The position numbers and the translations under genes were made by a program. Shown in pieces: positions 27,533 to 36,273 of a stretch of DNA of 64,000 nucleotides (within the stretch, counting starts at the first letter, position 1; every line of letters begins with the position of its first letter). The notes under the pieces were generated by a model. It did not search any database. It was not told the origin of the DNA and saw only the letters and a program-made list of their open reading frames with translations. This stretch comes from Acinetobacter sp. XS-4 (GTDB lineage Bacteria > Pseudomonadota > Gammaproteobacteria > Pseudomonadales > Moraxellaceae), in assembly GCF_023920705.1 (NCBI RefSeq), contig NZ_CP094657.1, positions 3,658,001 to 3,722,000 of the forward strand, written 5' to 3'.

Positions 27533-29512
27533 TTAATCCAGATCGATACCAAAACCTAAATTTACTGCAGGTGAACGGTTCCATTGCTTTTTAGCAAATG
27601 GCTGAGGTACTTGCCTATGGATCTTTGCCTGAACCAAATGTGCAGGCAGGTCATTTAGGAAATAACTTTCGATTTTACGACCTTGTTCATCATAATTATC
27701 TTCTGACCATGTATTGAGGTTTTGCTTGGTCAAAATTAATTCATTTTCAGCACGTGTTAATGCAACATACAATACACGGCGCTCTTCTTCGACATCATCA
27801 AAATCGCCCTGTGCCCTTGCATAAGGATATTGATTTGGCGATACATGAGGTACATAGCAGACTTTCTGTTCGGCACCTTTAGCGGAATGAATCGTAATTA
27901 AAGTCACTAAATCTTGATCAGCGGCTTTCTCAATTTCAGACACTGAAATAGGTTCAAGAACATATTCTTCGAGGAATTCACCTAAAGATACGTGTTTACG
28001 CGCAAGTTGCTTGACCAAATCAAAGTCTTTTAACCGGCGTGACCAATCTTTAGTTTTATAATTTTGCTCTAGCTGTTCACCTAAAGCATCGAGTGCCAAG
28101 CCAATACTTGCTTCAACATGCTGCTGTAATACATCTAGCTGTTTTAAAATTAGAATCGCTTGTAAAGGAACTTTGCCATGACGTTCTAGACGGTTGCAGC
28201 GCTCCTCAACATCAGTAACTCCCATCAGATCTTGGGCGAGCTTACTGGCACCAACATCACCAATACCATCCCATAAAGTTAAGAAACGCATCCACGCCAA
28301 ATCATCGTGAGGATTGCTCACAATTCGTAGCAGGCTAAGCACATCTTTCACATGAGCAGACTCAAGAAGTTTTACCCCGCCAATAAAACGGTAAGGTAAT
28401 TCAGCAGCAATGAAAGCCCCTTCCAGATATCGTGCACTATAGCCTGAACGTACCAAAACCATATGGTCGTGCCAGCTTGCACCTTGCTGATGTCGCGTTA
28501 TTAAGTCCTGTGCAATCCAGTTTGCTTCTTCATACTCATTACCAAATAGGTGTAGCTGAGGCTTTTGCCCTTGCCCACGATGTGCTTGTAGCTGTTTTTG
28601 ATAATCAATTGGGCTATGCGCCAACAACCAGTTTGATAAATCTAAGATTTCTTGAGTTGAACGATAATTTAAATCCAGTGTATGAATAACTGCGTCAGGT
28701 ATCCTCTCTTTAAAAGAATGGATATTTTCAAAATCTGCACCGCGGAAACCATAAATCGACTGGGCATCATCGCCAACACAAAACAGCTTCACTTTGCCAA
28801 TCAAGGGTTGTAATAAAGCCCACTGCAAAGGATTGGTATCTTGCATTTCATCAACTAGCAATGCCTGACAAAAACCTGCTACCCAATTCGTTAATGCTTC
28901 TGAATTTTGTAAATGGACAGCCACAATCGATAAAATATCGTCGTAATCTAAAAAATTACGTTCTCTTTTACGTTGCTCATAGGTTTTCATTAAATCTGCA
29001 ATTTGAGTCTTATGCTCATATGCATCTGGAAGCTGCTTGATTAATGCTTCAGAAAGCTTTGTTTGAGTATTTCTCGCATAAGAATATAAATCACACAGCT
29101 CTGCGGCTTTAGGCAAGACGTTATCTTTATCTTTGCCTCTTAATAAGCGAAACATAAGCAACTGATCATCACGATCAATAATACTAAATTGATTTAAACC
29201 AAAAGCTTGTGGGTTACGGCGCAGTAAATACATACAAAAAGTATGAAAAGTTGAAGCTCGCAGACCCTTTGCCTGTACCCCCACATGTTGTTCTACTCTC
29301 GCAACAATTTCACTCGCAGCACGCCGAGTAAACGTTAAAATCTGGATTTGGTTCGCTGGTAAACCTTGATCAATTAAATAGGCTGCACGAGCAACAATGG
29401 TTTTAGTCTTGCCGCAACCAGCACCCGCCAAAACTAAACAGTTTTGCGCAGACGTAGTGGCTGCTTTTTTTTGCTGAGCATTTAGTTCATTAATTAATTT
29501 TGCAAGACTCAT
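27533..29512 (-). CDS. UvrD/Rep-family ATP-dependent DNA helicase
   Basis: A superfamily 1A 3'-5' helicase of 659 residues. Walker A is GAGCGKT at residues 30-36; motif II is VDEMQDTNP; motif III is GDDAQSIYGFRGAD; motif VI is VLYVALTRAENEL near residue 600. The ATG at 29512 gives the normal SF1 N-terminus (LINELNAQQKKA); the longer ORF start adds an unrelated tail. It is shorter than UvrD or Rep (about 670-720 residues) and lacks their C-terminal extension, so I call the family only. It is probably involved in DNA repair or replication restart. Confidence 0.85.
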   Translation of the reverse strand: MSLAKLINELNAQQKKAATTSAQNCLVLAGAGCGKTKTIVARAAYLIDQGLPANQIQILTFTRRAASEIVARVEQHVGVQAKGLRASTFHTFCMYLLRRNPQAFGLNQFSIIDRDDQLLMFRLLRGKDKDNVLPKAAELCDLYSYARNTQTKLSEALIKQLPDAYEHKTQIADLMKTYEQRKRERNFLDYDDILSIVAVHLQNSEALTNWVAGFCQALLVDEMQDTNPLQWALLQPLIGKVKLFCVGDDAQSIYGFRGADFENIHSFKERIPDAVIHTLDLNYRSTQEILDLSNWLLAHSPIDYQKQLQAHRGQGQKPQLHLFGNEYEEANWIAQDLITRHQQGASWHDHMVLVRSGYSARYLEGAFIAAELPYRFIGGVKLLESAHVKDVLSLLRIVSNPHDDLAWMRFLTLWDGIGDVGASKLAQDLMGVTDVEERCNRLERHGKVPLQAILILKQLDVLQQHVEASIGLALDALGEQLEQNYKTKDWSRRLKDFDLVKQLARKHVSLGEFLEEYVLEPISVSEIEKAADQDLVTLITIHSAKGAEQKVCYVPHVSPNQYPYARAQGDFDDVEEERRVLYVALTRAENELILTKQNLNTWSEDNYDEQGRKIESYFLNDLPAHLVQAKIHRQVPQPFAKKQWNRSPAVNLGFGIDLD

Positions 29513-29583
29513 AAAACATATCGCTAAAACATCAAGACATAGTTTAACAGACCGAGGCAACAGATGGGTCTGCCCATCCTAAA

Positions 29584-29612
29584 AACAAAAAAGAGCACCT
29601 AAAGTGCTCTTT
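29584..29612 (-). terminator. terminator of the HdeD-family gene
   Basis: Stem AAAGAGCAC / GTGCTCTTT with a five-base loop; read leftward it ends in T6-G-T5. It lies between the helicase start and the HdeD stop. Confidence 0.82.
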
Positions 29613-29627
29613 GGTTAAATCTTATTT

Positions 29628-30203
29628 TTAAGATACTGTTTTTGAACTAGATGGAAGATGTTTGATGGCTGAAGCTAAACCTAGAAAGTTAATTCCCTGA
29701 AATAAAATATCAATAGCAAGGAACATTCCTAATACCAAAAAAGGTGAATCTTTAGAAACTAAAATTAAAATACCTGTAGCGAGCGTCAATAACCCTGAAA
29801 AAAGGGTCCAGCCCCATCCAGTAATTGGCTTAAGTAAAATTGCATTTATAGTACGTATAGCGCCAGCAATGATCAGCGCTATAGATAATAGGCTTGTCAG
29901 CACTACTGCTGTAGTGACTGGAGTAGAAAATGCATAATAACCAGCCATTAAATAAAGCACACCAAAGAGCGCCCACAACCATCGGCTTGCGCCTTTAAAA
30001 ACACTCATAGCCGCGACGAGATGTAAAACACCGCCGACCATCATAAGTATTCCAAATAAAAAAACGACAGAAAAGGTCGCAAATGGCAATGAACTAAATA
30101 AAATCAGGCCAAAACCAATAAGCACAAAGCCCAATATCAAATACCATTTACGGTCAGCATGTAACTGATTACGTACTAAATCATTACCTACAGTTTTCAT
30201 CAT
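29628..30203 (-). CDS. HdeD/DUF308-family membrane protein
   Basis: 191 residues with six predicted membrane helices, from about residue 22 to 180. Repeated small-residue and MMVGGVLHL-type segments are typical of DUF308/HdeD proteins. E. coli HdeD is linked to acid resistance at high cell density; nothing here shows the same role. It has its own terminator, and the upstream gap (30204-30335) is AT-rich, so it is probably monocistronic. Confidence 0.8.
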   Translation of the reverse strand: MMKTVGNDLVRNQLHADRKWYLILGFVLIGFGLILFSSLPFATFSVVFLFGILMMVGGVLHLVAAMSVFKGASRWLWALFGVLYLMAGYYAFSTPVTTAVVLTSLLSIALIIAGAIRTINAILLKPITGWGWTLFSGLLTLATGILILVSKDSPFLVLGMFLAIDILFQGINFLGLASAIKHLPSSSKTVS

Positions 30204-30335
30204 GGCTACTCTTATTATCAGGTATTAGAATTTCATCTACCTAATAATAGTGATGCACTTCACATTTTTTGTCTGTATAAAATCTGCATCGTTTTTTAAC
30301 AATTGATGTGGATAAAGCAGTATTTATCCACAATT

Positions 30336-31094
30336 TTATTTCACCCAGCCAATTTCTTGGGCTGTAGGTAAACCTATTGTTGTTTCATGTAAGCCATTCG
30401 GCATTTTACTACTCTGCTCAGATAAAGGCGTTCGACCACCCATAATTTCGGCATCAGTTTGTGGATATAGAGGCACTTTTTCAGGTTGAGCAAAACCTAA
30501 AGGGTAAATAGGTTGTCCTGTTTTTAAATCATATTTGTCTTGTGCCCCAAAGCCATGTAATAGCTCATGAACAATCACGACCTGATTTTGTGAAGCTTGT
30601 GTTTTAGTCGCAAATAAATTCACACTACCAATGCGACCTTTTTCTAAAGCAGTCGAATGGATCAAGACTTTTTGATAGTTGGGATCATAATAATTTAAAT
30701 AAAGTTTGAGTGATGCGCCACTGTCTTCGGGTTGTTTTTGTCGCCATGCATAGAAACGAAATTTTAAGCTCCACCACATAACATGCAAAATATTAGCATT
30801 TTGAGGAACCTCAGATGGTCGTTGCTGTAATGGCTGTCCCAAGCGAATTATAAAGTTTCCTGATTGCCCACGATAATGCTGTGACCACTCACCTAAATAG
30901 CTGCTAATTGCCCAAAAATCTTCGTTTTTCAACTGATGAATATAGGCCTGTGTTGTCTCTAAACCATCTGCATTAATAGGATGTAAAACGACTACAACTG
31001 GTTGATTCCAATCTTGATTTTTATCTCGCCATGCTTGAACAGCAACAATCAATAAAATAATTAATAAGCATAAAACCCGAATGTTTTTCCACAT
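30336..31094 (-). CDS. membrane-anchored or secreted metzincin-like metalloprotein
   Basis: 252 residues. A hydrophobic N-terminal segment (about residues 5-20) is a signal or anchor. A zinc-protease-type motif HELLHGFGAQD occupies residues 176-186, giving HExxHxxGxxD with Asp186 as a possible third ligand, and a Met-turn candidate EIMGG follows at 216-220. The layout fits metzincins of the snapalysin type, but I do not recognise a named family. The preceding region has no known domain. It stands between the topA terminator and the HdeD gene. Peptidase activity is inferred. Confidence 0.72.
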   Translation of the reverse strand: MWKNIRVLCLLIILLIVAVQAWRDKNQDWNQPVVVVLHPINADGLETTQAYIHQLKNEDFWAISSYLGEWSQHYRGQSGNFIIRLGQPLQQRPSEVPQNANILHVMWWSLKFRFYAWRQKQPEDSGASLKLYLNYYDPNYQKVLIHSTALEKGRIGSVNLFATKTQASQNQVVIVHELLHGFGAQDKYDLKTGQPIYPLGFAQPEKVPLYPQTDAEIMGGRTPLSEQSSKMPNGLHETTIGLPTAQEIGWVK

Positions 31095-31140
31095 TCTTAT
31101 TCCCCATAAAATTAAAATTTTCTTTTATTGTTTTAGAAAT

Positions 31141-31170
31141 AAAAAATGCTAGCTGAGCTAGCATTTTTTA
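31141..31170 (-). terminator. terminator of topA
   Basis: Stem AAAAAATGCTAGC / GCTAGCATTTTTT with a three-base loop, 13 bases after the topA stop. Confidence 0.88.
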
Positions 31171-31182
31171 TATTGGACTTGA

Positions 31183-33819
31183 TTAGCCCTCAACCCATTT
31201 ACCATCTTGGTAAACTAGGCTCCATTTCGTTTGTTTACCTTCAGGGGTTTCTGAACCTACATATTGTGATTGATTCTTACGACTGAATTTCACAATTGTT
31301 GGATTACCTTCAGGATCTACATCTGGTGCTTGTAAAATAAATTGATATTTTGGATCAAGCTGAGCTGCCACACTACGTAACTCTGCAACTTTTGGTGCAC
31401 GTGTTTCACGAATTTTCGGGAATTTACTCGCTGCCAAGAATAAGCCAGCTGCACCGTCACGCAATACAAAGAAGTCATCATGTTTCGCTGAACGTAAATG
31501 TTCCATCTTGATAGGTTCTACACGTGGAGGTGCAGGTTGACCACTCTTCAAGACTTTACGAGTATTGTCACAACTGGTGCAAGCGAAATACGGGCCAAAA
31601 CGACCAGTCTTAAGCTGCATCTCACCATCACATTTATCACATGGAATCGTTGGGCCATCATAACCCTTGATCTTGAACTCACCTTCTTCAAGCTCAAAAC
31701 CATCGCAGTCAGGGTTATTACCACATACGTGCAGTTTACGACCACCATCAATCACATAGCTGTCCATGGCAGTGCCACATTTCTCACAGCGATGCTTAGA
31801 CATTAAGTCCGCGGTTTCAGCACCATCATCATCAGATAGCGCAGCTAAAGACTCAACAGGTGTTAAGTTTAATGTACCTTTACAACGTTCTTTAGGTGGC
31901 AAGTTATAGCCAGAACACCCTAAGAACACACCCGTTGTACCGGTACGAATCTGCATTGGACGTGAACATTCAGGACAATGTACGGCTGGTACTTCAACCG
32001 GTTGGTTACGGCGCATTCCCTGCTCACCCTGAGCATTGGTTAGGCGTTTCTTAAAATCACCATAGAAAGTGTCTAGTAACTCTTTCCAGTTACGTTCACC
32101 CGTTGCGACCTTATCAAGCTGACCTTCGAGGTCTGCCGTAAAGGCATAATTCATCAGGTTATTAAAACTTTCATCCAGACGATCCGTCACAATTTCACCC
32201 ATTTTTTCGGCGAAAAGACGACGGTTTTCTAACTTAACGTAACCACGTTCCTGAATGGTAGAAATAATCGCGGCATAAGTCGAAGGACGACCAATACTAC
32301 GTTTTTCAAGCTCTTTAACTAAAGATGCTTCAGTAAAACGTGCAGGTGGTTTAGTAAAGTGTTGACTTGGATCTAACTTTTCTAACTTTAAGATTTCGCC
32401 TACTTTAATAGCAGGTAAAATAATGTCGTCATCGGACTTATTCGCGCCACGTACTTTAGTGAAGCCTTCAAATACAAGCGTACGGCCTTTTGCCTTTAAC
32501 TCAACATTCGCTGCTTCAACAATCAAAGTAGAAGATAAATATTCTGCTGGTGTCATTTGACACGCAACAAACTGACGCCAGATCAAATCATATAGACGTT
32601 GAGCATCACGCTCTACACCTGCAAGCTGATCACCTGTAAGTGCAACATTTGACGGACGAATCGCTTCATGGGCTTCTTGAGCACCCGCTTTGTTACCGTA
32701 GCGGTTTGGCTTTGCCGGTAAATATTTTTCACCATATTGGCTTTCAATATGCGCACGTACCATGCTTACTGCATCATCACTCAAGAAAGTTGAGTCAGTA
32801 CGCATATAGGTAATAAAACCAGCTTCATATAAACGCTGAGCCAACATCATGGTTTTCTTCACAGAAAAGCCTAAACGTGTACTCGCAGCCTGTTGCAAAG
32901 TTGAAGTAATGTAAGGTGCACTTGGATTGACCTTAGTTGGCTTATCTTCACGCTGTGCAACTTTATATTCAGCACCTTTTAAAACATCTAATAAAGCATC
33001 AGTTTCAGCTTTATTTTTCAGTTTAAGGGTTTTACCAGCCTGTCTAAATGCTTCAAGACGAATGTCATCTTTTTTGGACTGAGTATCTGCAAAAACTTGC
33101 CAATATTCTTCTGGAATAAAGGCACGAATTTCTCGCTCACGCTCTACAACCAGTTTTACTGCTACTGACTGCACACGTCCAGCTGATAAACCACGGGCAA
33201 TTTTTTCCCAAAGTAATGGCGAAACCATAAAGCCCACGACACGGTCTAAGAAACGGCGTGCTTGCTGAGCATTCACACGATTTAAATCTAGACGTGTTGG
33301 CTGTTTAAATGCTTCTTGAATGGCATTTTTGGTAATTTCGTTAAATACCACGCGATGATAACGGCTGTCATCACCACCAATCACTTCTCTTAAGTGCCAA
33401 GCAATAGCTTCCCCTTCTCTATCCAAGTCCGTTGCGAGATAGATTGCATCGGCATCTTTGGCGAGTTTTTTGAGTTCAGCTACAACATTTTCTTTACCAG
33501 GCAGAACTTCGTAGTGAGCTTCCCAACCATGTTCAGGATCAACGCCCATACGATTAACTAAAGCCTGACTAGCTTTTTGCTCTTTTTCGGCTTCGGTGAG
33601 TTTAGTCCGGGCAGCCGGCTTTTTCTCTGTTGATTTACTGCCACCTGTTGGCAAGTCACGTACGTGACCTACAGAAGACTTTACAATGAATTGCGAACCC
33701 AAATATTTATTGATGGTTTTCGCTTTGGCAGGCGACTCCACAATCACTAAGGCACGTTTAGGTGCAGCAGGTGCAGTAGATGCTGTGCTTTGAGATGCAG
33801 AGCGCGAGGTATTCGCCAT
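31183..33819 (-). CDS. topA: DNA topoisomerase I
   Basis: A type IA enzyme that relaxes negative supercoils. It has 878 residues: an N-terminal TOPRIM domain ([19 protein letters not shown]; the acidic DxDREGEA motif is present), the active-site Tyr in FITYMRTDS, then three C-terminal zinc-finger units with Cys pairs ([24 protein letters not shown]) and a further basic tail. The first 25 residues are a Ser/Ala-rich extension. The length fits Pseudomonas-type TopA. Confidence 0.97.
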   Translation of the reverse strand: MANTSRSASQSTASTAPAAPKRALVIVESPAKAKTINKYLGSQFIVKSSVGHVRDLPTGGSKSTEKKPAARTKLTEAEKEQKASQALVNRMGVDPEHGWEAHYEVLPGKENVVAELKKLAKDADAIYLATDLDREGEAIAWHLREVIGGDDSRYHRVVFNEITKNAIQEAFKQPTRLDLNRVNAQQARRFLDRVVGFMVSPLLWEKIARGLSAGRVQSVAVKLVVEREREIRAFIPEEYWQVFADTQSKKDDIRLEAFRQAGKTLKLKNKAETDALLDVLKGAEYKVAQREDKPTKVNPSAPYITSTLQQAASTRLGFSVKKTMMLAQRLYEAGFITYMRTDSTFLSDDAVSMVRAHIESQYGEKYLPAKPNRYGNKAGAQEAHEAIRPSNVALTGDQLAGVERDAQRLYDLIWRQFVACQMTPAEYLSSTLIVEAANVELKAKGRTLVFEGFTKVRGANKSDDDIILPAIKVGEILKLEKLDPSQHFTKPPARFTEASLVKELEKRSIGRPSTYAAIISTIQERGYVKLENRRLFAEKMGEIVTDRLDESFNNLMNYAFTADLEGQLDKVATGERNWKELLDTFYGDFKKRLTNAQGEQGMRRNQPVEVPAVHCPECSRPMQIRTGTTGVFLGCSGYNLPPKERCKGTLNLTPVESLAALSDDDGAETADLMSKHRCEKCGTAMDSYVIDGGRKLHVCGNNPDCDGFELEEGEFKIKGYDGPTIPCDKCDGEMQLKTGRFGPYFACTSCDNTRKVLKSGQPAPPRVEPIKMEHLRSAKHDDFFVLRDGAAGLFLAASKFPKIRETRAPKVAELRSVAAQLDPKYQFILQAPDVDPEGNPTIVKFSRKNQSQYVGSETPEGKQTKWSLVYQDGKWVEG

Positions 33820-33854
33820 ATAAAATGTTATTCCTATACCAATAAATTTAAAAA

Positions 33855-34304
33855 TCAGGCTTTAGCCAAGGTCAACAGATAAGCCTTCATCTCATCTAAT
33901 TGTGTTGCTCTCAGGTCTGATTCCTCATCCCAATAAAGCCCTACACAGTTTGCCTGCATATCAATAGCATAAATCCCTTTTAATGCAATGGGAGAATCAT
34001 TAAATTTCTCATCGCCCTGAACCACTTTTAACTTGCCGTCTATAACACGAGCACGCATTAAGGATAAACGGGCATCAGGAATCAATACACTATAATAAGC
34101 AACCATGCTGGCACGTTTTTCAGTAGCCATTGGAACATGTGTCCATTCAGGTGCAACAATTACACGTGGATGTAACCCTATTTTTCGGGCTTTATCACGC
34201 ATAATACCAAGTGCCTTTTCACGAGGGCTCACTCTTAAACCAAAAATGGAGCCCAGTACGAAAAGAACAATGATAACGGTAACCCAAATTCCCATATTGT
34301 CCAT
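33855..34304 (-). CDS. uncharacterised protein with an N-terminal membrane anchor
   Basis: 149 residues: one N-terminal membrane helix (about 5-22), a basic linker ([24 protein letters not shown] in two blocks) and a soluble domain ending in [15 protein letters not shown] do not recognise a family; similar proteins are found beside topA in related bacteria as I recall. It is 35 bases upstream of topA on the same strand, so possibly cotranscribed with it. Confidence 0.72.
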   Translation of the reverse strand: MDNMGIWVTVIIVLFVLGSIFGLRVSPREKALGIMRDKARKIGLHPRVIVAPEWTHVPMATEKRASMVAYYSVLIPDARLSLMRARVIDGKLKVVQGDEKFNDSPIALKGIYAIDMQANCVGLYWDEESDLRATQLDEMKAYLLTLAKA

Positions 34305-34452
34305 AGCAAAACCTATTAATCTCTTTTATTAGAGTTGCATAAGCTGACCAGAAAACGCAAGTTACATCAGAAAAATAATGCCCGATAAGATCGCAAGACC
34401 CAAAATATCAGTATTTCACGGTGCAAATTGCCACGTTGTAGCTCAAATATAT

Positions 34453-34830
34453 TTAAGAGTTCTGACCATCATTAACAAGTGTCAACTTTCCAAATCGGTC
34501 AAGATGGGTATCTCCCCACAGTTTTAAAGCAAATAAAATCTGCTCAAGACTTTGCCCTAATTCGGTCAGGCAATACTCCACTTTAGGCGGAACCTGAGGG
34601 TAAACTTCCCGATGAATAATTCCGTCTTGCTCTAACTCACGTAACTGATTTGTCAGCATTCTTTGGGTAATGCTCGGAACACGCTTTCGAATTTCATTAA
34701 ACCGTAAGGTGCCTTCATTAAATAAATGCCAAAGAATGACGCACTTCCACTTTCCGTCAATCAAACTAATAGCTGCTTCAACTGAACAACCCGGAGAGCA
34801 ATCAAAACTTGAATGTCGTACTTTTGCCAT
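34453..34830 (-). CDS. HxlR-family regulator with an N-terminal cysteine pair
   Basis: 125-residue winged-helix regulator of the HxlR (MarR-like) group: CSVEAAISLIDGKWKCVIL, then RFNEIRKRVPSITQRMLTNQL as recognition helices. Two cysteines lie near the N-terminus (CSPGC, residues 11 and 15), where the redox-sensing members YodB, HypR and QorR also have a key Cys. It is divergent from a quinone-oxidoreductase-type gene, the usual arrangement for thiol- or quinone-responsive HxlR proteins. A short palindrome TAGTCACTA lies in the shared gap. Confidence 0.85.
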   Translation of the reverse strand: MAKVRHSSFDCSPGCSVEAAISLIDGKWKCVILWHLFNEGTLRFNEIRKRVPSITQRMLTNQLRELEQDGIIHREVYPQVPPKVEYCLTELGQSLEQILFALKLWGDTHLDRFGKLTLVNDGQNS

Positions 34831-34929
34831 TTTACAGTATCCTTTTTGACACTATGAGCGTTATTTGTCTGTAGTCACTAAATTTAAGCTTACGTTATGA
34901 TCAAACTCCCAACAAGAGGAGTTATGATT

Positions 34930-35940
34930 ATGAAAGCTGTGGCATATCAAAAAGCAGGTCCCATTACGTCACCAGAAGCACTCGTTGATATTGAACTCGA
35001 CACTCCTGTTGCAGAAGGCCATGATTTACTTGTTCGTGTTCAGGCAATTTCAGTTAATCCGGTAGATACAAAAATTCGTAATAGCGTAAGCCCCGAGAAT
35101 AATCAGTGGAAGACTCTTGGTTGGGATGCAGTAGGCATCGTTGAATCAATTGGAGATCAAGTCTCACAATTTAAAGTCGGAGATACAGTCTGGTATGCAG
35201 GTGCACTCAATCGCCAAGGCAGTAACAGTGAATTACAGTTGGTTGATGAACGCATTGTGGGGCATAAACCAAAAACTTTAGAAGCAACTGAAGCTGCTGC
35301 TCTTCCTTTAACTGCTATCACAGCATGGGAAATGCTATTTGATCGGTTACAAGTACCCAAAGTTGCCGCAGAAAATACATCAATATTAGTGATTGGCGGA
35401 GCTGGTGGTGTAGGCTCAATCACAATTCAACTTCTTAAACAGTTGACTAAGCTAACAATTATTACGACAGCTTCACGAGCAGAAACTAAAGAATGGGTTA
35501 AGCAACTCGGTGCTGACTATGTGTTAGATCATAGCCAGCCTTTAGCACCACAAATAAAGCAATTAGGTTTAAATGCACCTTTATATGTTTTCTCGACAAC
35601 TCAAACAAATCAACATTTATCAGATATCGTAGAGTTAATTGCGCCGCAAGGTCATTTTGGCTTAATTGATGATCCTGCACAGTTAGATATTAAGCCTTTT
35701 AAATCGAAGTCTGTATCGGTGCATTGGGAATTTATGTTTACACGCTCAATGTTCCAGACAGAAGATATGGAAAAACAAAATGAAATATTAAATGAAGTCA
35801 GCAAGCTGGTTAACGAAGGAAAAATTAAGACGACCGTAACCGAGGTTATAAGTCCAATTAATGCCCAAAACCTAAAACTGGCTCACCAACAAATTGAAAG
35901 TGGTACAACAAAAGGAAAAATCGTATTACATGGTTTTTAA
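34930..35940 (+). CDS. zinc-type alcohol dehydrogenase-like NADPH:quinone oxidoreductase
   Basis: 336-residue medium-chain dehydrogenase/reductase. The Rossmann motif ILVIGGAGGVGSITIQLLK lies near residue 148-166, and ISVNPVDTKIRN near the N-terminus. The catalytic zinc Cys/His set is missing, as in quinone reductases. The ATG at 34930 has AGAGGAG about nine bases upstream; starts at 34897 and 34924 are less well placed. It is divergent from the HxlR regulator, which probably controls it in response to electrophiles. Confidence 0.85.
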   Translation: MKAVAYQKAGPITSPEALVDIELDTPVAEGHDLLVRVQAISVNPVDTKIRNSVSPENNQWKTLGWDAVGIVESIGDQVSQFKVGDTVWYAGALNRQGSNSELQLVDERIVGHKPKTLEATEAAALPLTAITAWEMLFDRLQVPKVAAENTSILVIGGAGGVGSITIQLLKQLTKLTIITTASRAETKEWVKQLGADYVLDHSQPLAPQIKQLGLNAPLYVFSTTQTNQHLSDIVELIAPQGHFGLIDDPAQLDIKPFKSKSVSVHWEFMFTRSMFQTEDMEKQNEILNEVSKLVNEGKIKTTVTEVISPINAQNLKLAHQQIESGTTKGKIVLHGF

Positions 35941-35961
35941 GTAAAAATTGAAGATATCTCC

Positions 35962-35998
35962 TAATAAAATGGCAAGTATTGAACTTGCCATTTTATTA
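35962..35998 (+). terminator. bidirectional terminator between the oxidoreductase gene and slyX
   Basis: A perfect 16-bp stem (TAATAAAATGGCAAGT and its complement) with a five-base loop. The last three bases of the palindrome, read leftward, are the slyX stop codon. Confidence 0.82.
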
Positions 35999-36241
35999 AT
36001 AGTGAGGAGGTTTATTGGTTAATGGGTCAAAAGCGGCAATACCTTCTGATAAATCCGATGATTCCATACGTTGATAAAGAAATTGCATTTGTTTTTTTAA
36101 ATCAGCTATTTCTTGAGTCTGAATAGCGAGTTGTTGATTTAATTCTTCAACTAAATCATCCAAAAATGTAATTCGTACTTGCAAATCTTCAATGGGTGCG
36201 GACAATGACGCTTGATCATCATGATATGGTGGTTTAGTCAT
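35996..36241 (-). CDS. slyX: SlyX family protein
   Basis: 81 residues with a central coiled coil (about residues 17-60, IEDLQVRITFLDDLVEELNQ onward) and the family's C-terminal PPHY. SlyX is a small widespread proteobacterial protein without a firm function. Its ATG is 32 bases from the divergent uup start, so the promoters must overlap. The stop codon lies within the terminator hairpin. Confidence 0.88.
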   Translation of the reverse strand: MTKPPYHDDQASLSAPIEDLQVRITFLDDLVEELNQQLAIQTQEIADLKKQMQFLYQRMESSDLSEGIAAFDPLTNKPPHY

Positions 36242-36273
36242 TTAAATCCTCATTTGAGATTCTGGAAAACATT

